From positions 5,371,914 through 5,435,913 of the forward strand of contig CM012953.1 in NCBI GenBank assembly GCA_000181795.3: 64,000 bases of DNA. The letters are read 5' to 3'. The translations under genes were made by a program, and so were the position numbers. Under the pieces are notes generated by a model. The model was not told the DNA's origin and searched no databases. It saw nothing but the letters and a program-made list of their open reading frames with translations. Below are positions 1 through 19,665 of this stretch, one piece after another (position 1 is the stretch's first letter; each line of letters begins with the position of its first letter). Origin of the DNA: Trichinella spiralis. Its lineage: Eukaryota > Nematoda > Enoplea > Trichinellida > Trichinellidae.

Positions 1-1391
1 ATTGAGCATATTACATAAGAGTTCTCCTGAACAGTAGACAAGTACTAATCACAAATCGATTTATTTTATGTCAATTTAATATGCTGCTTCCGTTGATGAC
101 ATGTCAATGTTAAAAGTGTTTATTTATTATAAGAAAATATGTAAAGAGCTGTATTTCTTCCCTGATTATTGGATTTTATTTTCAAAACTTCCTTTAGATC
201 TTAAAGTATTTTATTTTTCAACTATAGTTGAATTTGTTTGGTAAGTCATGAATCATCACTGTGCTTTTTTTTCATCAATGACTGCTCATTTTTCCAACTA
301 TTCTTTGAAACATTAATTATTTTTATAGAAATATGCTTAATTTTATATAAAATGTTTTTAATGATAGAGATTACTTCAATTTCTCTTCGTATACAGCAGT
401 TGAACTGGAGAACATGGATTAAGAACTAAATTGAAGAATAAAAAATTAATACCATTTGCATTATTATTATGATTATAAAGTATTACATTAATAGCAATAT
501 TTCATTAATGTGGTTTGTTCTCATAGTTCATACTTTTCATATACAGCTTAAAGAGGTACTTGGTATCAAATGAATACAAGCATATGTTGTGAATTGTATT
601 TTTTCAAAGCTAAAAAATTTAAATTCTTTAACTCTTGTGTTAAATGAATGAAATACAATTTTAATTCATCGTTTGTTTCTACAGCAAAAGGATTATGTTT
701 TTCAAGAAAATGATATACTTATTTTTAAGTGAAAACTTTTTGTTAGTCGAAAAAAATCATAATTAGCAATATGGCAATTTTAAAAGAAGATATTTTTAAG
801 ACAAACTATTGGCCAGTGACAAATCCTTTCATTTACGCCGATGCATTTCAGAAAAACTTTTGAAACGCGTCAATTTTGACATCAAACAAGAAATTACGTT
901 GTTAACAATTCATATATTTCCCTAAAGAGATGTCAATTTTTAGTTTTTTTTCCTTTTTTTCGTTTGGTCTGCTAGCTGAACTTGCCACTACTAGCCATTC
1001 ATTGTTCAACAAGTTTACTTTGAGAAGTGTTGAAACCTCCATTTCTTAATTTTTTAATTACATAATTTATGCAAATAATTATGAAAAATATAGTTAATTA
1101 GTAATAACAGTAAACGATTTATAAAAATAATAATAAATAGTTAACAAATTCTAAATAAAATTATAAAATGTATTTGAAAAAACAATATATAATATTTATG
1201 CAAATAAGGAAGTAGCTTTTTTTCTTATTTTATTTTTGATGAAACAGCATTTTTCGTGCAGTAGTACGTGAACAAAGAGTTTCTTTGAAAATTAGTAACG
1301 TGCTTGTTGGAATAAATTTTGAACTTGGCGCTGAGGGAAAGACGAACCCCAGTTAGAAGCAAGAAGTTTATTATATATAATTTGCATTCAT

Positions 1392-1438
1392 AAGTTGATG
1401 ACGTGTAAAAATGCTACAGCTGACGTGTACATCAACTT
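1392..1438. repeat. 9-bp inverted repeat enclosing two TGACGTGT motifs
   Basis: AAGTTGATG at 1392-1400 is matched by its exact reverse complement CATCAACTT at 1430-1438. The octamer TGACGTGT occurs as a direct repeat at 1399-1406 and 1421-1428; TGACGTG resembles a CRE/bZIP half-site. A TATATATAA run lies just upstream near 1371. No gene is visible close by, so any regulatory role is inference. Confidence 0.45.
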
Positions 1439-4261
1439 AAAATTGATAGAAGCAGTAGTCATCGGGGCCGTTGTCAACAGCTAATAAGTGAAATCTTGCG
1501 ACCCAGGACAAAACAATCACGACATTAAGCATGCAGCAGATGCGTATTATTCAATTTTGACGAATTCCGGAAAAGTTTTGGAATCAAAATGTTTGAATAT
1601 TTGATAGTTGGATAAAATTTAATGGACAAAACGAAAATGTTGAATTTATTCAATAAAGTGCCATTTATTGAACACAAGAAAACTGAAGTGTTCATCATCC
1701 CGTATATTTCCTTAATAGCGACAATGCAGATAACGGTAGGAAAATTTTTTGTGATTCATTCACAATATTTGACCAATTAATGCTTATAAAATTTATAAAA
1801 CCTTGAATTTCATAAAAATCAAAGTCAGAGCAATGAAAAATTTCCCTAATTTATTCTATTAAAAAGCTAAACCACTGTGAAAATATTAATGATTGTTTCT
1901 CTTTCTTTTGATTAGTTCAGTTTATTTCAATTATATAAATCCATCGTGAAAATTTAATTCATTTATTATTATATTTATTTCAAAACTTTTTTAATATAAA
2001 ATGAGCAAATCTTTTATTTTATATATCTAATAATTTATGCTCAACTATAAACTGACTGTTTTAATAATTCATGGTCAATGGCATATTATGCACTTTTCAC
2101 ATTTGTTGTATATGGTGTACCATCGAGACAAGCTAATATATTTTTTAAAAGTAAAATAAAATAGACTATCATCTGCTGACAGATATTGACGTAAAAATGA
2201 AAATTTACTGCTTTCATTTTCACTGGCCGGAAGAAATCTTTTTGGCATCAAAATGCAACGTTCATCACCAACATATATGTTGGGCAAATTTTTTTTACAA
2301 AGATGCTTTGATTTATAATCAAATAATACGGAAATTCATTGCTTTCTGAAAAAGTTTTTATTTCATATTCATTGTTGACATTAGCAATCATGCTCACAAA
2401 ATATTTTTGAGAAGAAATGTTTTACCAACTTGCCCTCAGCGGATGATATAAGCAACATCATCATTTCATATCTACAGTATGTGAAGCACATTTTGTAATG
2501 TTACTTTTTGCAAGGTTTTGTAGATTGTGTTGAAGTTGGATTGAAAGCTAAACAGAAAGTTTTATAGAAAAAGTTTCATAATTGCATCTGTATCTGACTG
2601 AAAATTTAAAGTACCAGAATCACTTTTATGTCCGTAATGCTAAATCAGCGTATAAATTTGTCCCAGCACAGCTGATGAAATTTAATGAAGTATTTGAAGC
2701 TGCAGAAGATTTCATGAATTCTTGATTTTTAAATTACAAATCAATAATGAGTAAGTTAAATTCTAAACTTTAATGAAAATGATTTTTTTGAATTTTCTTA
2801 ATAGATTTTGACTTAATCTTAATGATGACAGTCGAAAAATTGAATTAAAGCAATCAAAGAAATTTTGTTAAATATTACTAATTTCACATATCTATGTCGT
2901 GAACTTTTAAATTAATTTGAATGTTAAATTTATTCGCAGCATTTTATAAACTACTGATATCAATAAATACGTTGACATCTATTCATGTAGGCAATATTTA
3001 GAATTTTTAAGTTTTCTTCATATTTTTTTATTTGTTGTTTCCTTTTTATTAAAATTTATCATATATGCATAATTTCAAAACAAACAGAAGTTACTGCAAA
3101 TGCATAATAGTATTACAGAAAAAAATGACAAGTTTATTATATTTTATGAGCAATTAATTGCCAGACGAATTAATATTATAATCGTTTATGTCAGAAAAAA
3201 TAGAAATTAATAAATGTCTGATGATTTAATAAATATATTTATATTTATAATGTTCAAAAATTAGCTATTTTTTATTGTTAAATTTAAACTGTCAACTTCC
3301 TGAATATTGACAAATTGCTAATAAAAATGCGATTTAAGCTTAAATTTCAAATAAACATTTCAGATTTTATTTGCTGCTGAATTAAAGTGTGCTAGCTTCA
3401 TTCTCATTCAAACTTTTATGATTATTTGCCATTTTTTATTTTGTTACATTGCTTTCTTAAAATATTTTTTCATTTTGATAGTTTAAATAATTTTCACATT
3501 ATTTTCCTCTTATCAATGAAGCGCTTTGTTTTTCTGTATGCACCCGTGAAACAATGCTATTTCATTCTTTTGTTTGTATGTTGAATCATTAAAGTGAAGG
3601 AAATCACTGACTTTATTCAATTGCAATGAAGTCTGCCTTTGTAGAATGACAATAAAAGCCGTTTCCATTTTCCTATATAATAATATTCACTAACTGATTT
3701 TGCTCAAAACATGAGAAAGATGAGAACAATAACAATGTAAACAGTCAACTAAGATTAAAGAGAGAATATGTGCATTTCAAAATATCTTTTGCGTGAACTG
3801 TGTGAAAGGCTATGTAGAATCAAGATCAGAATATGCACTGAGAAAAATCATTTAATTATAACTCATTCTATTGAAATTTAAACATTTGTAAGTTTTTCTT
3901 CACTATTATTAAAATTAACATAAAACAACTGCATTATACTTTTTATAGATTTCTATTCTATGCATTATATATATAGAACGGGTATCCTTTGCAACAATGT
4001 TACACACTGTCATGATTTGGATTGACGAATAAATTTCTTGGTTTAGGGTTTGGCAATGAAAAATGTTTTTTTTTCTACAACATTTCGTAATGTCCTTTTA
4101 TTATACCACAACCAATATGCAGAAATCAGATAGATGCTTACGTAGTGTTGTCGTAAATCTTTCAATAGCACCTGACGTGAGCTTTAGCAATAATTAGTTT
4201 TCCTGCCACTCAATAATCATTCTTTACGTTTCTACTTGTTTTGCATTCAACTTTCGTTTAC

Positions 4262-4304
4262 ATAAGAAAAATTTTTATTATTCATCTACGATAAAAATTT
4301 CTTA
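4262..4304. repeat. Hairpin-forming inverted repeat
   Basis: ATAAGAAAAATTTTTAT is followed after about 12 nt by ATAAAAATTTCTTAT, its near-perfect reverse complement with two bases missing. In such AT-rich DNA this may be chance, and no gene is attached to it. Confidence 0.4.
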
Positions 4305-6569
4305 TGATGAATAAGTTGATATCTGCGTCGTTTGGACTACATTTACTGTATTTTAATGATACATTAATAATTGCACTTTCCATTTAATGTTGCTTTTCGA
4401 TTGTAAGAGTGGCAATTTAATTAAACAATAATAATATATATTTTTACAAATAATTAAACAGCTAGTCAACATAATCAATAAATATGTTGATCTGTTGCAC
4501 AGTGAGATTTGAAAAATAAAAAACAATTCTGTGATTCATAATACCTATACCTGCAGTAGCAGCAGTCTGTTATTTGCATAGCCATCGTATGTAGTTATGC
4601 ATTGATAGAATTCAAATGATATAAAAATAAAGATTATAAGCATTGAAAAACAATTTAATTCAAAGGAGAAAAAAATCACTTAGTCGCTTGAATAGCAGAT
4701 GGCAAAAATTCCATCAACTGAGAGTCAACGTATTCTAAAATTCTACTTTTCATTGGTCTTTGCATTGTTATCGTTTTGTTGCTTGTTGCAAGCTCTTTTT
4801 TTTCCTCGATTGATTTGAGCACAAATCTAAGTTGGTTTGCTTTTATACAGTTTAATTTCGAACTTCAACATCAACAGAAAGAGTTAAGTTCTAACGGCTT
4901 TTTATGGGAATCAGATTTGGAATACATATTTCATTATTTCTGAGGTAATATTGTTTTTTAAATAAAATACACATATAACGGTTTGTCGAAATTATCAGAT
5001 AATGCTTTATAAACACAGTTAATTGCTAATTACAATGTTGTGATAATTGTTTGCTCATTTATGAACATAAAGAAAAAAACCACAAACAAAATTGGCTAGT
5101 TGCTGTTTTTTAATATTGCATCTCAGTATGTACATGTGATTTGTCATCGCTTTCGCAGCTTATCATGTGAAAAATGATGTTGCTTTAAAATAAGAAATGC
5201 AATAGATGTCATATTTGTAAATTAGGCAATTAATTAAAATTAAAAGTGAAACAAAATTGCTAACAAGCAAGCAAGCAAGCATCAGAAAAACACGTAACCA
5301 TTTGAAAATTAATCATAAATTAGTCAGCTGCACTAACAAATACGAATTCAGTGGACAAGTTGATTTAATTTGCTTTGTCTGCATTTTTGCTCTTTGATGT
5401 CTAATATAAACTTCACACCCATATTCAAAATCCACACGATGATTTAAAATTAATTAGTTGCATGATAAAGCACAATTTGAAATATTTTCCTATCAAAAAT
5501 AATAAACATGAATTAATTGTATATTATAGTAAAAATCGATACAATTGTTGTTTTTTTTAAATATAATTTAATAACTTGCGCATAATTTATATCAAATAGC
5601 AATATTTCTCTGATTGACTACAGCATTTAAAAGAGTTGAGTTTGATTAGAATGAAGTTTTGTTTTACTTTTGTTTTGGCACTTTTTTGTTAATTGAAGCT
5701 AAATGAAAGCTATTTTCCAGCGTTGGTAAATGTTTTCAGTTTTGAATTCTCCAATTACAGTTTCAATTTATTTTGATTGTGGTAGCCTTGCTTTAAATTG
5801 TTTAGCTAAATTTGCAATCTGCAAAATTTGTAACCCACCGTGGCAGCACATGCGCGCGTTTGCAACTTTGATAAAAAGCAAAGCACGCAGACCTTCTAAA
5901 ATCTAATAAGCTATTGACGAGAACTTTCTTTTTTTTCCACAATCAAGTGTCCGAAAATTGCTCTCTATGAAATTCTAACAATATTTCGTTCTCGTTTCTG
6001 AAGCTGAAATGTGTCCATTCAACTTCTTCATTGTTGTTCTGCTTGTATGCAAAACGTACTCATACACATACACACACGCAGCTTATATATATTTGAATAA
6101 AGTTTTGTTCAGTTGCTCAGTAGTGAAATATCAAAATGCACAGATAAAATTGAAGATTTATTTTTGTTATTGATTTGAAAATTCTTCGCTACTGATAACA
6201 GAAACGTATTGTCATTAAAACTTATGCAACGAAAAATTGCAGAGGCAATTTGCACACAACATCCATTCCAACAGCTGTCCTTTTCAAATTTCTACAATTT
6301 AATAAATTATTCATTGTTTGATAATTTTGCATTTGACTTTAAAATATGACTTGTTTGCTTTTAATTTTCTATTAACATCACATAACTGATGAATAATAAT
6401 GTGCAAAGAAGAACATTCTGCAACTTTACAATAAGTGCTATGTTTTTTCAATTTTCCAACAACAAGTCAAATATTAAAAAAATTTTCAGTTTTTGACTGA
6501 AAATTTAAGAGTATTTCAATTTTCTTTATTTTTTATGTATTAAGTTTCTTTATTACGCAAATCTGAAAA

Positions 6570-6575
<6 letters not shown>

Positions 6576-6622
<47 letters not shown>
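6576..6622. repeat. (TA)n microsatellite
   Basis: An uninterrupted alternating TA run of about 47 bp. Confidence 0.95.
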
Positions 6623-6625
<3 letters not shown>

Positions 6626-8140
6626 TTTTTCCAAAATACTTACTTTTTAGTTCAAATTACTGGCATTTTTTTCAGGACTTCGTCTGCCTATTTTCCTTTG
6701 CCTGGTTTGTTTTTTTCAAAGTAAAAAAGTAAAAAATTCACTTTCATTAATCACGTAATGAATGCAGAGATGTTTTTTATATCATAAAAAAATTCATTCC
6801 AAATAAACAACTCGTTTATCTTTTTTGCATGTATTTTTGTTAGTTGTACTGTACTGTATAGTTAATGATTATTCTTTGCTTTACAATTTGGCCAATTATG
6901 TATGAAGCAAAATTGAAATTTCATTTTAAATATGAAAATTGGAAAGTTTGCAAACAAAATTTTTTAATCTCTTATTTTGGACTACTATACAACAATATGA
7001 ACAATGTATTGCTATTTAATTATTATCCAATTTACACAATACTTGATATATGCATTTTTTCAGTTAAATATTTAGTTGATGATAAATGTTTTTGAAAATA
7101 AATGTTTAAAGAAGAAATTTGTCAATGAGCAATAAAAGAAGTATTTTGAACATTTTTATTCTAATAACCGACCAACTGAACATTCAATTTTGCCGTGCAT
7201 TTTTCAAAATAAGTAACACTACCAAATCGAGATCAATAAGCTGCTGCTCAAGGGAAGGACAGTCATACGGGATTGGACCATCACAACAATCTGTCATGCA
7301 TTAAGTGTCCTCTTTAATCCAGTTGGTCACAGTTTCATACTTATTAACGATGGGGAAACTGGAGTAGTGGAAAATCAATGTCCAGCTAAACTTTTAAAGG
7401 GTTTGTTTAAAAATTAGGAAATCGCCACCATTTACGCCAATCAACCAGCCCATTATTGCTTTCTTTCAAACGGTTGTTCAGCTCTTTCTCCACAAAGTCA
7501 CTTCATTCATTTTTTTAAATTTGCATATTAGAAGGAAGTAATTTGAAAACAAAAAATTTATGATAATGCTAATAAAAGACTTAGCAGATCAAAAATTTTC
7601 TATGTTTGCAATTTTATTTTGAAAAGTTTACAATCTTTTCTATTGCCCTTTTCTACTTGAAGCAACAACCTCTGCCATCGGCACCGCAGCTTTTGCCCAG
7701 ACGCAAGCAGAAGATTTTGCTTTTATTCCTCTCTCTCTCTCTCTCTTTGGTGCTTCTTGTTTCTTCTTTGTTATAGTTTTCAATTAAATTTTTACCCTAG
7801 TCACCTCAGGGATTTCCTTTAAGATTTTTGTCAACGCTAAGCAGAATGTATAGCACTCTGGGGATGGTTGGTTTTAAAACAGCAAGATTAAAAATTTGTT
7901 TTCTGCGTCAGCACGGTGAGCGTGTTTGTTGTTTTTTTAATTTATGAAAATTTTTTAATTTATGGAAAATATTGTTTGCACTTTGCATTTCATTGCTAAA
8001 TTTGAAAATGATGCATTATTGAAAAGTTCTGAAATTTCAATTTCAAAAGTAGACTAATAAATTAACATCTTTAGATATAGAGAAGTTCAATTGTTCGGCT
8101 TAGTTCCGTCTTCTAACGACTGCGGCGGTTGTTTGCAAAT

Positions 8141-14194
<6,054 letters not shown>

Positions 14195-14803
14195 TAACTT
14201 CACTGTCTTCCTATTTTTTCACAACTTCATCTCTCTGATAACATCCAAGTTTGTATTGCGTGCTGTTGCAGTTATTATTTAAAGTAAATTATGTTTTCAT
14301 TTAATCAAAATCTCAAATACTGAGCAAATTCATCAACGTCAAAAGTTATTGCAATTGTTTGAAACGCAAATCTAAATCAGAATTGTGAAAAATGTAAAAC
14401 GATTCTTTTTTGATTGACATTTATTTTGAAAATATAATTATGAACAAAAGTCGAGCAATTTAAATTCAAGCAACTCAACTTTGAGGATACAAAATAAGCA
14501 AAAGCATCCGCCCAAGAACGAAATGCCCGCCAAAAATGAACAATCACAATATCGCTGCACTCACTATTATAATAAGCACAAGAATCAAAAATGCAAGAAT
14601 TCTAAAAATTATATTAATAAAAAATGAAGAACGAACACATTTCAATCAAGCATAACTATTGGAAACCCAAAGCTGTAAAAAGTGCTCCAAAATGTGTAAC
14701 TTGAACGCCAAGCAGCTTCTTCTTATCTAACGGCTGACGACATCTAACAAGAAATAATAAATAACAAGGCAACTATGGTACATCGAACAAAGTGAAGCAA
14801 TGT
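14195..14803. other. Convergent 3' intergenic gap
   Basis: About 600 bp between the stop codons of the GPCR (+) and calnexin (-). It should hold both 3' UTRs. I see no further gene. Confidence 0.6.
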
Positions 14804-17800
14804 TTAATTTTCACGACGAACTCGTCGACGAGGAGAACGTTCGTTCTGATCACTTTTTTCCATACGGACTGGAGACTGCAAATAAATAAACATTACCAGT
14901 TAATTAATCAGCAGTATGTCAGAAAAAAATTATGAATAAATAAATGCATGCATGCATACATAATCATCGCTGTCATTATCGCTATCACTCCGTTCTTCTT
15001 TTGAAAATTCACCAGCATCCTAAAATTTGCCATGATTACGATTCATTATCACACATATAAACTTTTTTTTCTCACTCACTTCTGCATTCTGAAAATTCTG
15101 TTTTGCATCGTCTTTCACGTCATTATCACCTTCTTCACTGCCTTCATCATCAGTAGCTGGAACATCAAATTTCTTCTTCATCCCCACATCCTTCTAAGAT
15201 GAATAAGGAAATTTATATTTTAAGAATAATAATAATAATAATAATTTATCTGCCAAATCATCAGTCGAACCTTCGATGAACCAAAACAATATATGCACAC
15301 CAAAACAACGGGAATCAAAGTCATCACGAAATAAACTGCCCAAAGCCAAGGTCTTGTATTTGCAGCTTCAACCAAACTCTCAAGAACTGACTGTTTCTAT
15401 AAAATTATATGATATTTTACACTAAATTAAATTATGATACAAATAATTTGATAGTCCATGTGCTAACACTCGATGAGCTTCCTTCGACCGAGGCTTTTGC
15501 CGCCCAAGTTTTTGAAGCAAAATTATCCGCCACTTCCTTTTTATCAGTGATCAGAAAATTATCGAAAAAAATGCCATCACTCATGGTCCATAATTCAATA
15601 CCAATTGCCGCCTTAAAATTTAAATAAATAACAAAGAATATTATATTTTCAGTTGTTATCTAAACGTACAATTGGTTCCATTGTAGAAAATATATTCTCA
15701 ACATCAAAATAATCTGGATTCGGTATTTGACGGGGCTTCCATTTACCCTAAAAATCAAATGCATTAAACTAATCGTAAAAGTAATAAACGTAACACAAAT
15801 ATGCCTTGTATGCAGGATTTTTTATCATGGGTGGTAACCATTTTCCTTTGTATGCCGGATTCCTTTTTGTAGGACGTTTCCATTCACCACAACCAGGTGC
15901 AGACGCACATTTTGGATTTTCTAGCAACAAAACAATTTATAAAACTGAACTACGTTTTAACGTATAACTACTGATTAAAGGTGCTTCGTAAGTTCCATCC
16001 ACCTCTTCATCCCTGAAATTTAAATCATCGTTATATACAGAAAAATCTTTAAATTTCATTTACAAACCAATCCGAAGGTTTTTCTGCTTTATCATCAGGA
16101 ATGTATTCTGACTCATCATCTAGCCAACCTGATGGTTTCTCCGCATTATCGTCTTCAATATACTCTGGAGCATTTTCATCCCTTAATAAATAATTATAAA
16201 ATAATAATAATTCATCTCACAAACTGAAACCTACCAATCATCTGGTTTCACTGCCTTTGAATCTGGTATCCTGAAATCAGACAGAAGTAAAAATAACAAT
16301 TTTCCTTCAAATAACTTTCATCAACTCTTCTCTTTCGTCCCAATCTTCTGGTTTTCTATCATTTGGATCATCAATTTCTTCGGGTGGAATTATGCTAGGT
16401 CTAAATTTGCACAATTAAACAACAAACACTTATAAATAAGCATATTTAAATTATACTCTAGGCTAGTCTTCAAATTGCCACGCACAATTTCTTTCTGATC
16501 AATATAAATAACATATGAGTCATCCGGATTCAACACTGAAATAATTTCTGATAGATTCAAAAATATCGTTATAACAACTGTATATTTACCAAGAGTGTAA
16601 AGATGCGTTTTTCGATCGGTAAAGTAACTTTCAATTGGTTGAGTGCTTTGCGGTGCTGCATGTTCCTATATTCAACAGAATTTCAATACAAAGAATAAAT
16701 CAAAGTTAATCATATGCTGTAATACCGCATATTCTTCTGAAAATGGATTTTTATAACGAATAATAAAATGCACTTTGGCATTTAAGCCACATTTATCTGG
16801 CCCAAACATTATCACGTAAGGCGTTTTGTCCACAAATTCAGTCTAAAAATAATGATGAAAATTTTAAAAGGTATATTATTGAATAAATAACTTACTAGCT
16901 TCAAAGTAGGCAAATGAGTAAGTAATTTAATGTAGGCACCACCACATTCTTGACCTTCTTGAAATTTGACATCATACCTTTTGATAAAAAAAAAATAGAA
17001 ATTACAATAGATAAAACTGCAAAAATTAACATTTACTGAACAATGAGTGGCTTCTTGCTAGAAAAGTGAAATATACGGTCCAATTTAGAAGAAATTGCAT
17101 GATGACGCGCTTTTTTCTAAAATCCAAGGTTCACAGTCATGCAAAATAAAGTTCAACAAAGTAATTTAACAAATTTACTTTAACAATTAATCCGTAATCA
17201 TATTTCAACAAAGGTTCATTCCATTCTCCAATAGCCCATTCTCCTAAAGAATTTAGCATAAATTTATATAGACAACTACATAAACTTGTATACCGTCATA
17301 TTTTGCAATATCTTCATCGACCCCTTCCTTTTTTGCCATAGACAAAATCCATCTAAATAAATTGAATAATAAAATGCCATACAAAACTGAACTAGAATTA
17401 ACTTTATGTTCAAGCATTCATTTCTTACAAAACCAATTCGTTCATTAAACATTAATTCAAAATATCAATAATCAAAAATTAGATATTGTTAAAAATTTAA
17501 TTATTTTTCATACAGTGTAGGTATTGAACAAAGTATAACGACTTTACTTTTCAAAGGAAAATTGCTAAACGGTTCTCATATATTAAAAATATGAAAAATA
17601 GAGCAACTCGAACTTGATAATCATTACAGTATAAAAGTAACGAATAAAGAATTGTAAAAATGTGTCCGAAAATGTCTCTGAAAATGATAAATAAAATAAA
17701 AATATTCATCTCTTATATCCATGTAGAGCTTTAACACAACTTGAAAAAAAATATTTTCAAAGCATACTTCTTTCCAATAGTATTTGTGTGTTTGAATGGA

Positions 17801-18441
17801 TCAGCAAAGTACGCACCGGGCGGCGAAGCAGGAGTCTCATAGGAAACTGCAACGACCTAAATTAACAGTTTTACAAAAAAAGTTAGATGAGTACTACAAA
17901 TGAACTGTTTTCATCAAATTCATTCAAATAAACACAATATTCACAGGTATATAGTAATATGAATACACAGAGTTAACAACCGTAAAATTCAATTATTTAT
18001 TTAAGTGCTCAAATGCAGTATTCAGAGCCAAGAATGAAATAACAGATTTTAAAACCTGATGAATATGACTAAAAACAAAGGCCAAAATTTTTCAAAGAAC
18101 TTACAACCTCTAAAAAGAATCTTAACTATTACTGTTCAAGCTACAAATCGCAGCATAGAAATGTAAAATACTATGGCATTTCTCTATCAAGATAAATTGG
18201 ATAAAAACATTTAACACACTAACAAGAATGACCATCATCATAAAAAATCATCAATGTTAAAAAACATCGAAAAAAATATTTCATAAAGGATACATAACAT
18301 ATATTTAAGTTTGAAAAAGAGCATACAGCTAATTTTCATAGATTTCCATCTTACCTTCTCACTTTTTGAAGATTCACTTTCAGAACCATGCAGAAAACTG
18401 ATTGAACATAAAAACACGATCAATAAAGAAATACTTTTCAT
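14804..18441 (-). CDS. Calnexin (ER lectin chaperone)
   Basis: A type I ER-membrane lectin that retains monoglucosylated glycoproteins for folding. I resolve about 20 exons, roughly 570 aa (human form 592). Exon 1 (18355-18441) encodes a signal peptide. The lectin domain follows, with YFADPF, the Cys of [12 protein letters not shown] and MFGPDKCG. The proline-rich P-domain arm has repeats such as [25 protein letters not shown], and a second set with GKWLPP and GKWKPR. The globular fold closes with [19 protein letters not shown]. One membrane span ([17 protein letters not shown]) is followed by an acidic cytosolic tail ending in [11 protein letters not shown], similar to the arginine-rich end of vertebrate calnexin. 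The intron after exon 14 begins with GC (donor at 15803-15804) instead of GT. The junction between the exon starting at 15611 and the transmembrane exon near 15400 has two possible in-phase donors and is not settled. The tail and membrane span exclude calreticulin. Confidence 0.95.
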
Positions 18442-19665
18442 GATGAATGCTAAAAAACCACAAAATTATTCAGATCCAACTAAACACTGAAATTAAACAT
18501 GCAGCCGTTGAACACCAACCAGTTCAAAAATAAAAAATTAACAACACTGAAAGCTTTTAAAATAAAATAGATAATTAAATTTACAAAATGAAATAATAGG
18601 ATAATAAAATAATAATAGATAATTAAATAAATAGTCTGAAAAAATTAAGACGTAAATACAAAAGTAAGGATAAGTACAAAAAATACATAGAAATAAAGAC
18701 AACTAAATGTAAATGAAGAATTCATAAATCAAGAAAAACGAATAAATAAAAGTTATATCGTTTACCAGCATACCTTGCAAAAATCAAAGAATACCTTCCA
18801 ATGCTGATGCGCGTATCTGAGGATAGCTTAACTGAACTAAGGTATCAATGCAATACTCAACGTCATTCATAAATGAACATAATCATCAATTTAATGTAAA
18901 ATCATACTGTATTTACAATACTTCTTTATTGAACTGATTAATAATAATTAGAGTATAAAATGCAAATATTTCTCCTAAAAATATTAATTATATAATTAAT
19001 AAGACATATGAATATTTTTAAAGTAGAAATGCAATCAGGCAAACAAAATCCTTTTACATTTTCATAAATCAATGCTGTAAAATTAGCAATGTAAGTATAC
19101 CTTATCAGATTTACAATCCTGATAATTTTTCCTTATTTTAATTCTTTGAAATGCTTTATAAAATTAAGATTATTTTGAATGAAAATTGCAAGAAATTAAA
19201 TTTTAGAGAATACAGCAATTGTAATGCTTACTAATAAAAGATATAAAATACTCTCATAATATGCAAAATATAATTTAGATAATATTTTTAGATGTAATAA
19301 ATGTTTAGAACTTACGAATTATGGGTAGGAAAGAAATAAAAATAATTTAAACAAATTATGTAAAATTAAGCAAATATGTTTATTCAATATAATGCTTGCT
19401 GTAATTCGGATTACGTTTTGTATTTAATTCATTTATTTAGTACTGTTAAGTTTTTATAATGAGCAATTTTTAAAGTGGTTTTTAAAATGGCTTAAATTTT
19501 TGATCTTCAGAGGCGACACTTTTTTCCATTATTATACATTATTTTTACTTAACATTCATTAAGATACTGTATTTTGTGAGTTTGATTTTGGTTTTGTTTG
19601 GCTTTTTTATAGTTTTGGTTTTCAAGCTGTTTTATATAATTATTTAGTTTAGTTTTGTTTAACAG
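18442..19665. other. Divergent intergenic region (calnexin / SAE1)
   Basis: About 1.2 kb of AT-rich DNA between two divergently transcribed genes, so it probably contains both promoters. I see no ORF of note and no recognisable motif beyond poly-A/T tracts. Confidence 0.55.

Larger units (their letters stand above)
1..8140. other. AT-rich non-coding region
   Basis: I see no convincing gene in these 8 kb. The open frames here are short, rich in Phe/Ile/Asn/Lys, and match no family I know. The stretch holds a TA microsatellite (6576-6622), a CT tract (about 7729-7746), a hairpin-forming inverted repeat (4262-4304) and a compact repeat with two TGACGTGT copies (1392-1438). The last few hundred bases probably contain the promoter and 5' UTR of the GPCR gene that begins at 8141. 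Confidence 0.6.
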
